From positions 62,001 to 126,000 of the IMG/VR virus record IMGVR_UViG_3300009185_000001: DNA of 64,000 bases; one strand, given 5' to 3'. Positions 42,807-51,464 of the stretch are shown piece by piece. The stretch is from a virus. A model generated the notes under the pieces. That model searched no databases and was not told the DNA's origin. It saw only the letters and a list, made by a program, of their open reading frames with translations. The translations under genes and the position numbers were made by a program. Within the stretch, counting starts at the first letter, position 1, and each line of letters opens with the position of its first letter.

Positions 42807-43545
42807 AATTCTTTTGTAATGTTTCTAATGAATGCAATAATTGTTCTTGTGTAACTCCAGTTGGATCATTTTGACCGGGTATGTACTTGTTATTGTGAAC
42901 AAAATACGCATACGACAAAGCAACGCTTCTATGGGTATCTGGAAGTTCTCTGTGTCCTATTCTTTTAATTGAATTGTAGCTTTTCTTCAATCCTTCTCCA
43001 ATTGTTGGATGGTAATTGTCAGGAAGATATACTCCTTTTTTACGCAATCTTATTACGTAATCCAAAACATCCAAATCTTTTGTATTGTAGAATCTTTCAT
43101 CGAAATATCCATTATTACTGATAATACCGGAAAGCATGAACATAAATTCACTATTAAGTTCCGGTGAAGCATATAGAGTTGCTCCGCTATTCTCATCTTC
43201 CAACGGAAGACCATGCTTTCCATCACCTAGAATAAACCAAGTACCAAATACTTCTCCTAGTTTAATAGTATTTTCAAAAATCTTAGGATCATCTACTATT
43301 TGATTTGAGTGAAGTAAGAAAAAGTATTTGTATTTTTTAATTCTAAACTGAGAAATCAACCAGTTTCTTAGGGTTGCCATGGAAACTTCTCCATATACTC
43401 TATACTGATCGTTTACCATTTTATTTTTTGTTGATGAAACAACAAAAACGTTCTCTTTCAGTTCTGTTGGTATTGAAGAGTAACAAGAATCCAAGTCTTC
43501 TTGTTCATATATATCAATAATTCCTATTCCTATTTTATCATTCAT
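42793..43545 (-). CDS. GT2-like protein (divergent paralogue)
   Basis: A 250-residue protein starting MNDKIGIGIIDIYEQEDL. It has the same plan as the two genes downstream (FLLHSNQIVDDPKIFENTIK in place of the EDD segment, then EFMFMLSGIISNNGYFDE and FYNTKDLDVLDY), but the typical acid cluster is changed to HSNQ, so its activity is uncertain. ATGA overlap with gp47 shows it is read from the gp47 transcript. Confidence 0.6.
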   Translation of the reverse strand: MNDKIGIGIIDIYEQEDLDSCYSSIPTELKENVFVVSSTKNKMVNDQYRVYGEVSMATLRNWLISQFRIKKYKYFFLLHSNQIVDDPKIFENTIKLGEVFGTWFILGDGKHGLPLEDENSGATLYASPELNSEFMFMLSGIISNNGYFDERFYNTKDLDVLDYVIRLRKKGVYLPDNYHPTIGEGLKKSYNSIKRIGHRELPDTHRSVALSYAYFVHNNKYIPGQNDPTGVTQEQLLHSLETLQKNYAKK

Positions 43546-44591
43546 GCTATTAGTTCTTTGTATAAATTGTTTAGATAGTCTATGATATCAGATTTATGCT
43601 CAATGTCTATCGAGTTTACAAAATCTTCTATATTTTTCTCCATGTCTAAAAGATTATAATCTATAATGTCAGAATTTTCAAGTTTTTCCTCCACAACAGA
43701 TTTATAATCAAGTTTAAATACCTTTGGATTATATTTTTGTATATTTGCAGTTAATAAATCTATTTTATTATTTGGAATTTCTTCATCTATTATCAAAGAT
43801 ACCATATTATTTGGTACATTATTCTTTAAATAGTCACCATCCTGTGTTTTATCACGCAATTTACTTAAAAATATCTTTATATGTTTAGGCGAAATCGTAT
43901 TTTCTACAAATTTCAATTCTTCGGTTTCTATATTGAAAATATAAATTCCTCTATCATCACCTGAATCTCCATAGTTCTGCTGGAACGGACTTCCTACATA
44001 AACAATTCTACCTTTATTGTATTTTCTATCATCCTTCTTGTGAAAGTGACCAGAAAACACCAATGGAGATTTTTCTAAAATATTTGATGATTCAAACCCA
44101 TGATCACACGTTTTAAAGTTATTCATATAGAAACTTTGAATTTCAAAATGTCCAAAGCAAATATCAGATTTAGGAATATCTTGAATTGAAGTTCCCCAAG
44201 GAATCAAAGAAATTTTTTTGTTCTTATATTCTATAATAAGAGGTTCTTTATCAACAATAGTAATATTTTTCCACCCTTTTAGTATGCTGACTGAATTAAC
44301 ATCAGACCTGTCTTTGTAAAAACTGTCATGATTTCCAACCGAAATAAAAATTTTAAAATCCTTTAAAATTTCAAAAAATTCATTAGCAACCGAAATGGTA
44401 TTAACGCCTATTTCACTTCTATTGTGAAATATATCACCTGGAATAATAATATCATTTATTCCTGCTTCGGAATAAACTTTGGTAGCCCATTTAGCAAAAT
44501 CCAAAACAATATCGTGCCATGTCGAGCTATCTTGACCTAATCCTATATGAATATCCGAAAATATTCCTATGTTTTTACCTTTTAAAATCAT
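43542..44591 (-). CDS. gp47: Recombination nuclease subunit gp47 (SbcD/Mre11-like)
   Basis: A 349-residue metallophosphoesterase (T4 gp47 is 339 aa). GIFSDIHIGLG near 9-19, IIPGDIFHNRSE near 48-59, SVGNHDSFYKD near 80-90, ICFGHFE near 138 and VFSGHFHKKDD near 173-183 supply the two-metal ligands. With gp46 it makes the Rad50-Mre11-type nuclease. It follows gp55 by an ATGA overlap, as in the T4 order 55-47, and is followed by the glycosyltransferase island instead of gp46. Confidence 0.93.
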   Translation of the reverse strand: MILKGKNIGIFSDIHIGLGQDSSTWHDIVLDFAKWATKVYSEAGINDIIIPGDIFHNRSEIGVNTISVANEFFEILKDFKIFISVGNHDSFYKDRSDVNSVSILKGWKNITIVDKEPLIIEYKNKKISLIPWGTSIQDIPKSDICFGHFEIQSFYMNNFKTCDHGFESSNILEKSPLVFSGHFHKKDDRKYNKGRIVYVGSPFQQNYGDSGDDRGIYIFNIETEELKFVENTISPKHIKIFLSKLRDKTQDGDYLKNNVPNNMVSLIIDEEIPNNKIDLLTANIQKYNPKVFKLDYKSVVEEKLENSDIIDYNLLDMEKNIEDFVNSIDIEHKSDIIDYLNNLYKELIA

Positions 44592-45226
44592 TCTCTGTTT
44601 ATACTATTCGTTTTATTATTTTTTACAAGATTATTATAGCCTTCAGAAAACATTAAAAATTCATTTTTATACTTTTCATGAGTTTCATGTATATGTTTTT
44701 CCTTTTTAATTCTATTTCTAAATGCATTGAATGCAATTCTTGTAAAATATGAAAAGGGATTTGTTCCTTTTGTGTGATTATATTTTTTAGACATCAATGC
44801 TTTAAACATTCTGATGACACCATCTCCTACCATCTCTTCTCTGTATGAGTAGTTGATAAAATTAGGAGCATAGCTTAGTTTGTGAGCAATCTTGCTGACC
44901 ATTTCTGCTAATTCATTAGAAAGTACTCCACTTTCATAATATTCCAAGATTTTAGTATCAAAATTTTTTGGATCTACATAAAACTTTTCTTTATCTGTCT
45001 TTTTTTTGTTCTTAGGTTTTCTATCATAATCGATTTTGATTTCTACCTCTTCATCATCTTCATCTTTACTAACAATTTTATCATCATCTAATCGATCTTC
45101 GTCGAAATCATCACTTTCTTGTTTTAGATCTAACCCTAAATACTCGGCTTCTTCTTCTGAGTATTCGATGAAATCATCATTTTTTAATGCTTTTGCTTTA
45201 CGATATGCTTTTCTCTGTGTATTCAT
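44588..45226 (-). CDS. gp55: Late-transcription sigma factor gp55
   Basis: A 212-residue protein (T4 gp55 is 185 aa). The N-terminal half is highly charged and acidic; the core has VSKIAHKLSYAPNFINYSYREEMVGDG split here as the YSYREEM and DGVIRMFKAL elements, and KGTNPFSYFTRIAFNAFRNR, typical of phage gp55 and region 2 of sigma-70 proteins. It directs RNA polymerase to the TATAAATA late promoters together with gp33 and gp45. It overlaps the uvsW 3' end by 29 bases. Confidence 0.9.
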   Translation of the reverse strand: MNTQRKAYRKAKALKNDDFIEYSEEEAEYLGLDLKQESDDFDEDRLDDDKIVSKDEDDEEVEIKIDYDRKPKNKKKTDKEKFYVDPKNFDTKILEYYESGVLSNELAEMVSKIAHKLSYAPNFINYSYREEMVGDGVIRMFKALMSKKYNHTKGTNPFSYFTRIAFNAFRNRIKKEKHIHETHEKYKNEFLMFSEGYNNLVKNNKTNSINRE

Positions 45227-46613
45227 AATTTTCTGTGTTGTATAATTTTTTTCTTTCTATTAAATGTAATTTTGCGTATTTCGTATTATCTGAAATATCA
45301 AATATGTTTGCCATTGTTTTGGTTGGGTGCAATCGAAGTGCTCTTCCAATGGATTGCATAATTTTTATTTTTGCTTTTCCTGCTGAAGCAAAAATAATGT
45401 TGTGAAGATTTGGAATGTTGATTCCTGTGCTAAAAATTTTTGAAATTGCTATAATGATGACATCATTTCTATCATTCATAAGAGATCTTATCTCTTCTCG
45501 ATCTTGCATCTCTGTAGATCCTCTAATAAAATATATAGGTTTTTTATCCTTAGTTATTTCTTTTATGATGCTTTCTAAAATTTCTCCATGTGCTAACCTA
45601 TCGACCATTATAAGAGTGTTATTTGTCAATTTATCTGCTAATTTACAGATGATTTGATTTCTTCTTTCACTATTAATGATAAATTCCAATTCATTTTCAT
45701 ACGAAGCAGTAGGATTCAATGATGTTGCTTGTTTTGGTCGTGCGGTATGCTGTACATTTAGTATAACAATTTTAAAATTAGAAATATATTGTTGGTTTTT
45801 TAATGTTTGGGTCTTTTGTTCAAAGGTTATCGGTCCTAATTTGCCTATAATATTCCACTGATCTATTTTGCATGTAGGCATTGTACCAGTAAATCCGAAT
45901 TTATAAGGGGTTTTTAACAATTTTAAAATTTTATTGATTTCATTACCCTTTTTTAACGAATGGCACTCATCCTTTATCAACAATTTTACATCTGCTAATA
46001 TGGACAAATTAGTTTTTTCACTTAATAAAAACTGAGTACCTGCAACAATTATGTTTGCATTGGTATCGAGCTTGTTATTGCCTGACCACTTCGTTACTTT
46101 TGTTAAGCCGTAGGAAATAAAATCATTTGCCGTCTGTTCTACCAACTGTATAGAGGGTACAGTAACCAACACTAAGGCATCTGGATCGTTCGTGGTTTCT
46201 CTGAAGCTCTCAATCAGTCCTGCACATATCAATGTCTTTCCTCCAGCGGTAGGAATGATGGTGACACCCCTTCCTTGCTTGATTGCTGCTGTTATAGATT
46301 GCTCCTGATATTCTCGATAGTCTATAGAAAGTTTCTTTATGATTGGAGTTTCAAATCCACATGAAAATTCTTTTTTTAAATCCTTGGAAACACCATATTG
46401 ATAGTTAGAATGTTCAAGATATTTTATAATTTCACCTAGTAAACCCACTTCAAACTTTCCGCTAGGAGTTATTGAATAGAGTCTACTAGAAACATACGGA
46501 ACATTTTTTCTAAAAGCAGGATTTGCTATGGAAAAGTTTTCTCTCAATAGACTCAAAACGTCACTATCCGCAATTATCTGACCACTGTTTTTTATTAGAG
46601 AAAGTTCTATCAT
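45198..46613 (-). CDS. uvsW: SF2 helicase UvsW
   Basis: A 471-residue helicase (T4 UvsW is 503 aa). After an N-terminal domain (1-90), motif I PTAGGKT is at 121-127, IKDECHSL (DECH 215-218), TGTMP, and the C-terminal RecA domain has GINIPNLHNIIFA and QSIGRALRLHP. UvsW unwinds recombination and R-loop intermediates. It is followed by gp55 and preceded by uvsY through a TAATG overlap, the same order as in T4. Confidence 0.92.
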   Translation of the reverse strand: MIELSLIKNSGQIIADSDVLSLLRENFSIANPAFRKNVPYVSSRLYSITPSGKFEVGLLGEIIKYLEHSNYQYGVSKDLKKEFSCGFETPIIKKLSIDYREYQEQSITAAIKQGRGVTIIPTAGGKTLICAGLIESFRETTNDPDALVLVTVPSIQLVEQTANDFISYGLTKVTKWSGNNKLDTNANIIVAGTQFLLSEKTNLSILADVKLLIKDECHSLKKGNEINKILKLLKTPYKFGFTGTMPTCKIDQWNIIGKLGPITFEQKTQTLKNQQYISNFKIVILNVQHTARPKQATSLNPTASYENELEFIINSERRNQIICKLADKLTNNTLIMVDRLAHGEILESIIKEITKDKKPIYFIRGSTEMQDREEIRSLMNDRNDVIIIAISKIFSTGINIPNLHNIIFASAGKAKIKIMQSIGRALRLHPTKTMANIFDISDNTKYAKLHLIERKKLYNTENYEYTEKSIS

Positions 46614-47005
46614 TAGGTTGTTTCGAGCTTTGTAATTTCGACAATATTTTTCAAATCGTAGGTCATGCTTCTAAATATCAGTTCAACTTTTTCCAAATAT
46701 TCAATTATGATTTCAACTTCTTCTATATCTTCTTGAATTTTTAAAACAACATCTGAAGAATTTATTTTGCTATCAAGGCTTGCCTTGGGAATACCTGTTG
46801 GAATTCCTTTTTCTTTTAAAGAATCCAACACAGAATCTTTTATTGTTTTTTTCTTTCTATTCAAAGAATTCAATTTTCTTTTATATTCAATCAACCGAGC
46901 AACCCACTTATGTCGAATTGCAGGTAGCATCATTTGTTTGTCTAAAAGATTTATTTGATCTATTTTAGTATCTTCTTGTAATTCTTTGTTAAATTCTTCA
47001 AACAT
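46613..47005 (-). CDS. uvsY: Recombination mediator UvsY
   Basis: A 130-residue basic helical protein (T4 UvsY is 137 aa). It begins FEEFNKELQEDTKIDQINL, has RHKWVARLIEYKRKLNSLNR near 32-51 with Lys-rich repeats, and a C-terminal helix EVEIIIEYLEKVELIFRSM. UvsY loads UvsX onto gp32-coated DNA. The uvsY-uvsW order agrees with T4. The start is divergent from 47034 with 28 bases between. Confidence 0.82.
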   Translation of the reverse strand: MFEEFNKELQEDTKIDQINLLDKQMMLPAIRHKWVARLIEYKRKLNSLNRKKKTIKDSVLDSLKEKGIPTGIPKASLDSKINSSDVVLKIQEDIEEVEIIIEYLEKVELIFRSMTYDLKNIVEITKLETT

Positions 47006-47033
47006 CTTTATAAGTATTTTTTAAATATAACAT

Positions 47034-47297
47034 ATGTTTAAGAAATTTCAAATATTAGTTGATACTATTTTAGAAAATATGAATAGTGCAGGTGCTGGAG
47101 GAGCATTTGGAACTCCACAACAAGCTTCATACAATCCACCTACAAATGTAAACAGTGGAGATTCTATAGCTACAGGAGATGGTCGTAATATATTTGGAGG
47201 TTACTTGCCATTAGAAACTAAAAACAAAAAAAAATCAAAAAAGAAAAATAAAAACCCATTAATGATTCGTAGAAAACTTTCTAGAAAGGATATGTAA
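47034..47297 (+). CDS. Small virus protein of unknown function (Gly/Asn-rich, basic tail)
   Basis: An 87-residue protein with MNSAGAGGAFG near 16-26, SIATGDGRNIFGG near 43-55 and a Lys/Arg-rich tail with IRRKLSR. I recall similar short proteins in marine T4-like phages with no assigned role. It starts from a region divergent to uvsY and overlaps the next gene by one base (TAATG). Confidence 0.6.
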   Translation: MFKKFQILVDTILENMNSAGAGGAFGTPQQASYNPPTNVNSGDSIATGDGRNIFGGYLPLETKNKKKSKKKNKNPLMIRRKLSRKDM

Positions 47298-47731
47298 TGG
47301 ACTCTGGACATTGGATTTTAGAGGAAAATGTAAATTTAGACGAAAAAACATTTGGATTCATATATTCAATTATTAATAACGTCACAAATAAAAAATATAT
47401 TGGAAAAAAACAATGTATTTCTAGAATTAAAAGAAAGCCCTTAAAAGGACAAAAAAGAAATCGAATTGATTTTAAACCTTCAGATTGGAAGTCATATACC
47501 AGTTCTTCAAATGATCTAAATGAAGATATTAAAATTTATGGAAAAGAAAATTTTTCATTCAAAATTTTAAAAACATGTGGTTCTAAGTGGGAATTGGCTT
47601 ATGAAGAAATAAAAAAACAAATAGAAGAAGATGTTTTACTTCGAGATGATTACTATAATGGAATAATTAATGTGAGAATAGGTACTCCTCCTAAAGATAT
47701 TTTAAACAATTTTACTAAATATACAAAATGA
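47297..47731 (+). CDS. GIY-YIG domain protein
   Basis: A 144-residue protein with FIYSIINNVTNKKYIGKK (20-37), the first two elements of the GIY-YIG nuclease fold (Y...Y-I-G), then a basic KRKPLKG segment, and FKILKTCGSKWELAYEE near 90-107 with a Glu in the proper place. It is short and may act like T4 Seg-type homing nucleases or be a non-mobile relative. ATG at 47297 overlaps the preceding stop. ATGA overlap links it to the next gene. Confidence 0.7.
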   Translation: MDSGHWILEENVNLDEKTFGFIYSIINNVTNKKYIGKKQCISRIKRKPLKGQKRNRIDFKPSDWKSYTSSSNDLNEDIKIYGKENFSFKILKTCGSKWELAYEEIKKQIEEDVLLRDDYYNGIINVRIGTPPKDILNNFTKYTK

Positions 47732-48288
47732 ATAAAACATCTTGCATTTATTGCGGTTCAGAAAGTTATGGAAAGGGTTGTATGTATTCCCCAACCGATA
47801 CTCATGTTCATATGGATGCTCCTAAAAAATGTATATATTGTGGATCTGAATCACTTGGAAGTGGTTGCATGTTTAATCCATATGGAAATGTTCATGTTAA
47901 AGGTCCGGAATTTTTAAATAGATCTGCCATTAAAACTGAAAAAGCAGCTGTTTTGACATATATTTTGAATATGGCTAGTTCATTGCTTTCGGAAAACAAC
48001 ATGTACAAGTCTCCTTTGGATCGATTGTACAAAAGAATGGCTTCTATCATAGCTTCTGCAACAGAACCTCTCTTAGAGGCATTCTGTTTGCAGGAATCGC
48101 CATCTTACGGAAAGCTTGATAAGACTCAACTCATAAAAACGGTAGATTTTAAAAACAAATTCAGAAAACAATTGGAAGAATTTTCAAAAACAGTTTCTGA
48201 AGCTTCTTTGGAATTACCTCAAGAAATTGTTGAAAAAGTCGTAATGGATGCTATAATCAGTATAGATGTCCGAAAAATTAAAGATTAA
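47728..48288 (+). CDS. Protein with duplicated zinc-ribbon-like motif
   Basis: A 186-residue protein. Two copies of C-IYCGSES-x-G-x-GCM-x2-P (about 5-25 and 34-53), each with CxxC and a third Cys, are followed by a helical domain (70-186). The duplicated motif probably binds zinc, though His near each copy (HVHM, HVKG) may complete the site. Function unknown. It overlaps the next gene by 23 bases. Confidence 0.6.
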   Translation: MNKTSCIYCGSESYGKGCMYSPTDTHVHMDAPKKCIYCGSESLGSGCMFNPYGNVHVKGPEFLNRSAIKTEKAAVLTYILNMASSLLSENNMYKSPLDRLYKRMASIIASATEPLLEAFCLQESPSYGKLDKTQLIKTVDFKNKFRKQLEEFSKTVSEASLELPQEIVEKVVMDAIISIDVRKIKD

Positions 48289-48745
48289 AGATTTTTTAAT
48301 ATATTATATCTCTCAAAGAGTTATAATATTCCCAATTTACGAATATCTTCCTATTATTGCTAATAATATTATAAGAGATTTTGAAGAATGGGATCTTCTA
48401 AAAGACAAAAAAATTACTCAGAAGGAGAAATATTTTAAATTTTTTCTAGAAAAAGAACTTGACAAGCTCTTAGAAACCTTTATTATAATTTTTAAGGATT
48501 TAAATATTAAAATATTTACAATATATAAAAAAGATACTTCTTTATCTTCTGAATATTCTAAATATTTTATAAATCATAATGAATTTGGTAATATTGTGAA
48601 AAATATAATAAAAAAGAAAACAAAATATTTTAAAGAAATTAATAATAATTCTTTATTTAATAATATTGAAGGATATTATAAAAATATAAGAGTAGGAATT
48701 CCAGATGGTGATGATATGGAGTTTTTTTCGAAGTATTTTAACTAA
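48266..48745 (+). CDS. Hypothetical protein
   Basis: A 159-residue protein rich in Ile, Lys, Asn and Phe, mostly helical by eye, without recognised motif. Its start overlaps the preceding gene. The composition is more extreme AT-rich than its neighbours. It ends three bases before the GT9-like gene. Confidence 0.5.
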   Translation: MSEKLKIKDFLIYYISQRVIIFPIYEYLPIIANNIIRDFEEWDLLKDKKITQKEKYFKFFLEKELDKLLETFIIIFKDLNIKIFTIYKKDTSLSSEYSKYFINHNEFGNIVKNIIKKKTKYFKEINNNSLFNNIEGYYKNIRVGIPDGDDMEFFSKYFN

Positions 48746-48748
48746 ACT

Positions 48749-49678
48749 ATGAAACAATATTCAATTTTTCACATTGATGGAGGTTGCGGAAAATCTATAA
48801 TTGCTACTTCTGTAGTAAAATCTATAAAATCTGCATATCCAGAACATGAATTAATAGTTGTAACCTCATATCCAGAGGTATTTTTACATAATCCTAATGT
48901 TTTTAGAGTATATAAATTTGGAAATATTCCTTATTTTTATGATGATTACATAAAAAACAAAGATTCTAAAATATTCAGAATGGAACCGTATCATTCTGGA
49001 GATCTTTTATATAGAAAAAAACATTTAGCAGAAATTTGGTGTGATATATTCAATATTCCATGTATTTCTACTAAACCAGAACTCTTTCTAACTGAAAGAG
49101 AGTTGATGTTTGTTCAAAATATTTTAAATAAGCAAGGTCCAATACTCACAATTCAATCTTCAGGAGGTGCTGAAAATCAAAAAATACCATATTCTTGGTC
49201 TAGAGATCTTCCAATATCATTTACAGCAGAAATTGTTGATTCTATTAAAGATAAATTTGATAAAATACTTCATATTAAGAGAGAAAATCAACAAACTTTT
49301 CAAAATACTATTCCAGTAACAGATAATTTTAGAAATTTGTTCTGTTATATTGCATTATCAGACAAGTTTTTATGTATAGATTCATTTGCTCAACATGCAG
49401 CAGCGGCTTTAAACAAAAATGCTACTGTTGGATGGATTTCAAACTCTCCAAAAGTATTTGGACATGAAATTCATACAAATATTGTAGTAGATAAAGAAGA
49501 ATTGTTTCGTCATAGAATAGATTCATACTTAGAATCTGATGATTGGACAGGTGGTAGGCTACATGAATGTCCATATAACAATATTAATAAACTATTTGAC
49601 AAAGATGTTTTTATAGAATCAATTTTAGGTTCAAAAAATGAGTTGTTTTTTGATTTGAATCCTACTATAGTGTTTTAA
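48749..49678 (+). CDS. GT9-like glycosyltransferase (heptosyltransferase-type)
   Basis: A 309-residue GT-B protein. The N-terminal FHIDGGCGKSIIATSVVKSI (7-26) and ELIVVTSYPEVFLHNPNV (near 35-52) match the heptosyltransferase opening, and YIALSDKFLCIDSFAQHAAAAL near 205-226 matches the acceptor-binding helix with the DS-x-xQH pattern. ADP-heptose or a related sugar donor is possible. It is three bases from a sulfotransferase gene and faces the tail fibre genes. Confidence 0.72.
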   Translation: MKQYSIFHIDGGCGKSIIATSVVKSIKSAYPEHELIVVTSYPEVFLHNPNVFRVYKFGNIPYFYDDYIKNKDSKIFRMEPYHSGDLLYRKKHLAEIWCDIFNIPCISTKPELFLTERELMFVQNILNKQGPILTIQSSGGAENQKIPYSWSRDLPISFTAEIVDSIKDKFDKILHIKRENQQTFQNTIPVTDNFRNLFCYIALSDKFLCIDSFAQHAAAALNKNATVGWISNSPKVFGHEIHTNIVVDKEELFRHRIDSYLESDDWTGGRLHECPYNNINKLFDKDVFIESILGSKNELFFDLNPTIVF

Positions 49679-49681
49679 TAT

Positions 49682-50503
49682 ATGATATTTTTCAATTCTT
49701 CAATGCCAAGAAGCATGTCAACGCTTCTGCAATGTATTCTTAATCAAAATCCAACCATAACAGCAACTCCTACTGATCCAGTTCTCGAATATCTGTATGG
49801 AGCTAGAATGAACTTTACAAATTCTCCAGAAGTTAAGGCTATTGATAAGAATTTAGCAATAAACGCATGGAGAGGATTTTGTTGGGGTGGTTTGGAAGGA
49901 TATGCAAGTTCATATTCAGAAAAATCTAATATTTGCATAAAAACAAGAGGCGGTACTATTCATTATAAATGGTTTGAGGCATTTATGCCATATAAACCAA
50001 AGATGATATGCATGGTAAGAAACTTAAAGAGTATTATTTCATCCATGGAAAAAATTTATCGTAAAAACCAAGAAAATCACCAATCAATTCAAAATCATGC
50101 AGAGATGTCTGGTACGATCACTGCAAAAAGAGTAGATTCATGGTTTGCATCACCACCAGTAGGACTTGCATTGGAGCGTTTAGAGCAGTGTTTTCTAGAG
50201 GGCATTAATAAAGATGTTGTATATGTCAGAGCAGAGGATTTAACAAACAATCCTCAACAAGAACTTAATAAAATTTACAATTATCTTGGACTAGAATCAT
50301 TTCAACATAATTTTAAAAACGTTGAGCAGTCCATTAAAGAAGATGATTCTGTATATGGTCTTACTAGTGATCTGCACACTATTAGAAGTGAAGTGATTCC
50401 CTTAAATACGGATTATAAGGAAGTTTTAGGCAAAGATATTTGTAATTGGATTGATAAGACGTATTATAACTATCAAAAAAGATTTGGCTATATTAATTTT
50501 TAA
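49682..50503 (+). CDS. Sulfotransferase
   Basis: A 273-residue PAPS-dependent sulfotransferase. FNSSMPRSMSTLLQCIL (4-20) is the 5'-phosphosulfate-binding loop, CIKTRGG near 80, and PKMICMVRNLKSIISSMEKIY (near 100-120) is the 3'-phosphate site with Arg and Ser. RAEDLTNNPQQELNKIYNYLG near 180-200 is typical of the C-terminal part. It adds sulfate to a sugar or protein hydroxyl. Together with the GT9-like gene it may decorate phage fibres or host glycans. Confidence 0.83.
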   Translation: MIFFNSSMPRSMSTLLQCILNQNPTITATPTDPVLEYLYGARMNFTNSPEVKAIDKNLAINAWRGFCWGGLEGYASSYSEKSNICIKTRGGTIHYKWFEAFMPYKPKMICMVRNLKSIISSMEKIYRKNQENHQSIQNHAEMSGTITAKRVDSWFASPPVGLALERLEQCFLEGINKDVVYVRAEDLTNNPQQELNKIYNYLGLESFQHNFKNVEQSIKEDDSVYGLTSDLHTIRSEVIPLNTDYKEVLGKDICNWIDKTYYNYQKRFGYINF

Positions 50504-50544
50504 TTAAATATCCGATTAATATTATTTTAACTTTAATATATATT

Positions 50545-50566
50545 AGATGGTGCATATGCACCATCT
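50545..50566. terminator. 22-bp palindrome between convergent genes, possible bidirectional terminator
   Basis: AGATGGTGCATATGCACCATCT, a perfect palindrome, lies in the 86-base gap between the convergent sulfotransferase and tail-fibre genes. As RNA it can form a 9-10-bp stem on either strand. A T-tract follows about 20 bases later on the plus strand. It may end both transcripts, or be a protein-binding site. Confidence 0.5.
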
Positions 50567-50589
50567 GATCATTATTATAATACGTTTTT

Positions 50590-51462
50590 TTAATATGTAT
50601 TTGCTCCAAAAGCTGTCATTAGTGTATTCCATCTAGTTGATAGCTTTTGTGCTTGAGTAGCATTTAAACCTTGAGTAATAGCATATCCTCGAATATAACG
50701 AGTAGACCAGAGATAAGGTGTGGATCCGACTACGCCCATTGCTCCTATGACAATACTTTGAGAAGGAAAGTCAGTTCCTGTTGCTGTAATAGGTGTGCTT
50801 ATTTGTGTTCCTTTATTATAATAATATTGGGATCTATCTCCGTTTGTTGTTATAAAAGATGGACCATCTAGTGAAGTAGGAGAAGACGCAGGAGAAAGTT
50901 CCCCAGTTAAGTTTAATGACCCACACGCACCTCCTTCTTTATTTAAAGAACTCCATCCTAAACCTATAGCAGCTAAAGGTGATACAGTTGATTGAATACC
51001 CATTACATATCCAGATGATGTCTCAGTCCCAGCCCAATAAGCAAATATACCAAAATTAGTTAAAGACGATGATTGAGGATTTGTTCCCGTCAAACCCGGA
51101 TTAAATTGCGTGTTTAAATACGTATTACTGCCATTTGCTTTGAACCCTGCTGTAGAACCAGTAGGGACGTAAGTTCCGCTACTAAAATTATTATTTATTA
51201 AAAGTCTAGAAGCAAGAACAGTCTTCATTTTCACTAACGCTCCTGCTCTGGAGGTTACACCAGCAAACAAGCCCATATCATAAATAGAATTCCAAATTTC
51301 ATCAATTTTTAATCCAATAAAAAAATTATTCACTGCTGTCCTAGCAGATACATTAATTGATCCTCCGTTTGCAACAACAGCATCAAAATATGCTTGTGCA
51401 TCAGTGTCTACAGAAGGTTGTGAATCGTAGATGCCAATTAAAATTTCTTTATTCAATAACAT
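50590..51462 (-). CDS. Tail fibre tip or lectin-like protein
   Basis: A 290-residue protein rich in Ser, Thr, Gly and Ala. Residues 20-85 are a helical opening (DAQAYFDAVVANGGSINV, DEIWNSIYDMGLFAG) remembered from phage tail-fibre C-terminal modules, and the rest is a beta-rich concanavalin-like domain ending YIRGYAITQGLNATQAQKLS. It starts three bases after the fibre gene at 51465-53450 and probably forms the distal receptor-binding tip. Enzyme motifs are absent. Confidence 0.6.
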   Translation of the reverse strand: MLLNKEILIGIYDSQPSVDTDAQAYFDAVVANGGSINVSARTAVNNFFIGLKIDEIWNSIYDMGLFAGVTSRAGALVKMKTVLASRLLINNNFSSGTYVPTGSTAGFKANGSNTYLNTQFNPGLTGTNPQSSSLTNFGIFAYWAGTETSSGYVMGIQSTVSPLAAIGLGWSSLNKEGGACGSLNLTGELSPASSPTSLDGPSFITTNGDRSQYYYNKGTQISTPITATGTDFPSQSIVIGAMGVVGSTPYLWSTRYIRGYAITQGLNATQAQKLSTRWNTLMTAFGANTY

Positions 51463-51464
51463 GG

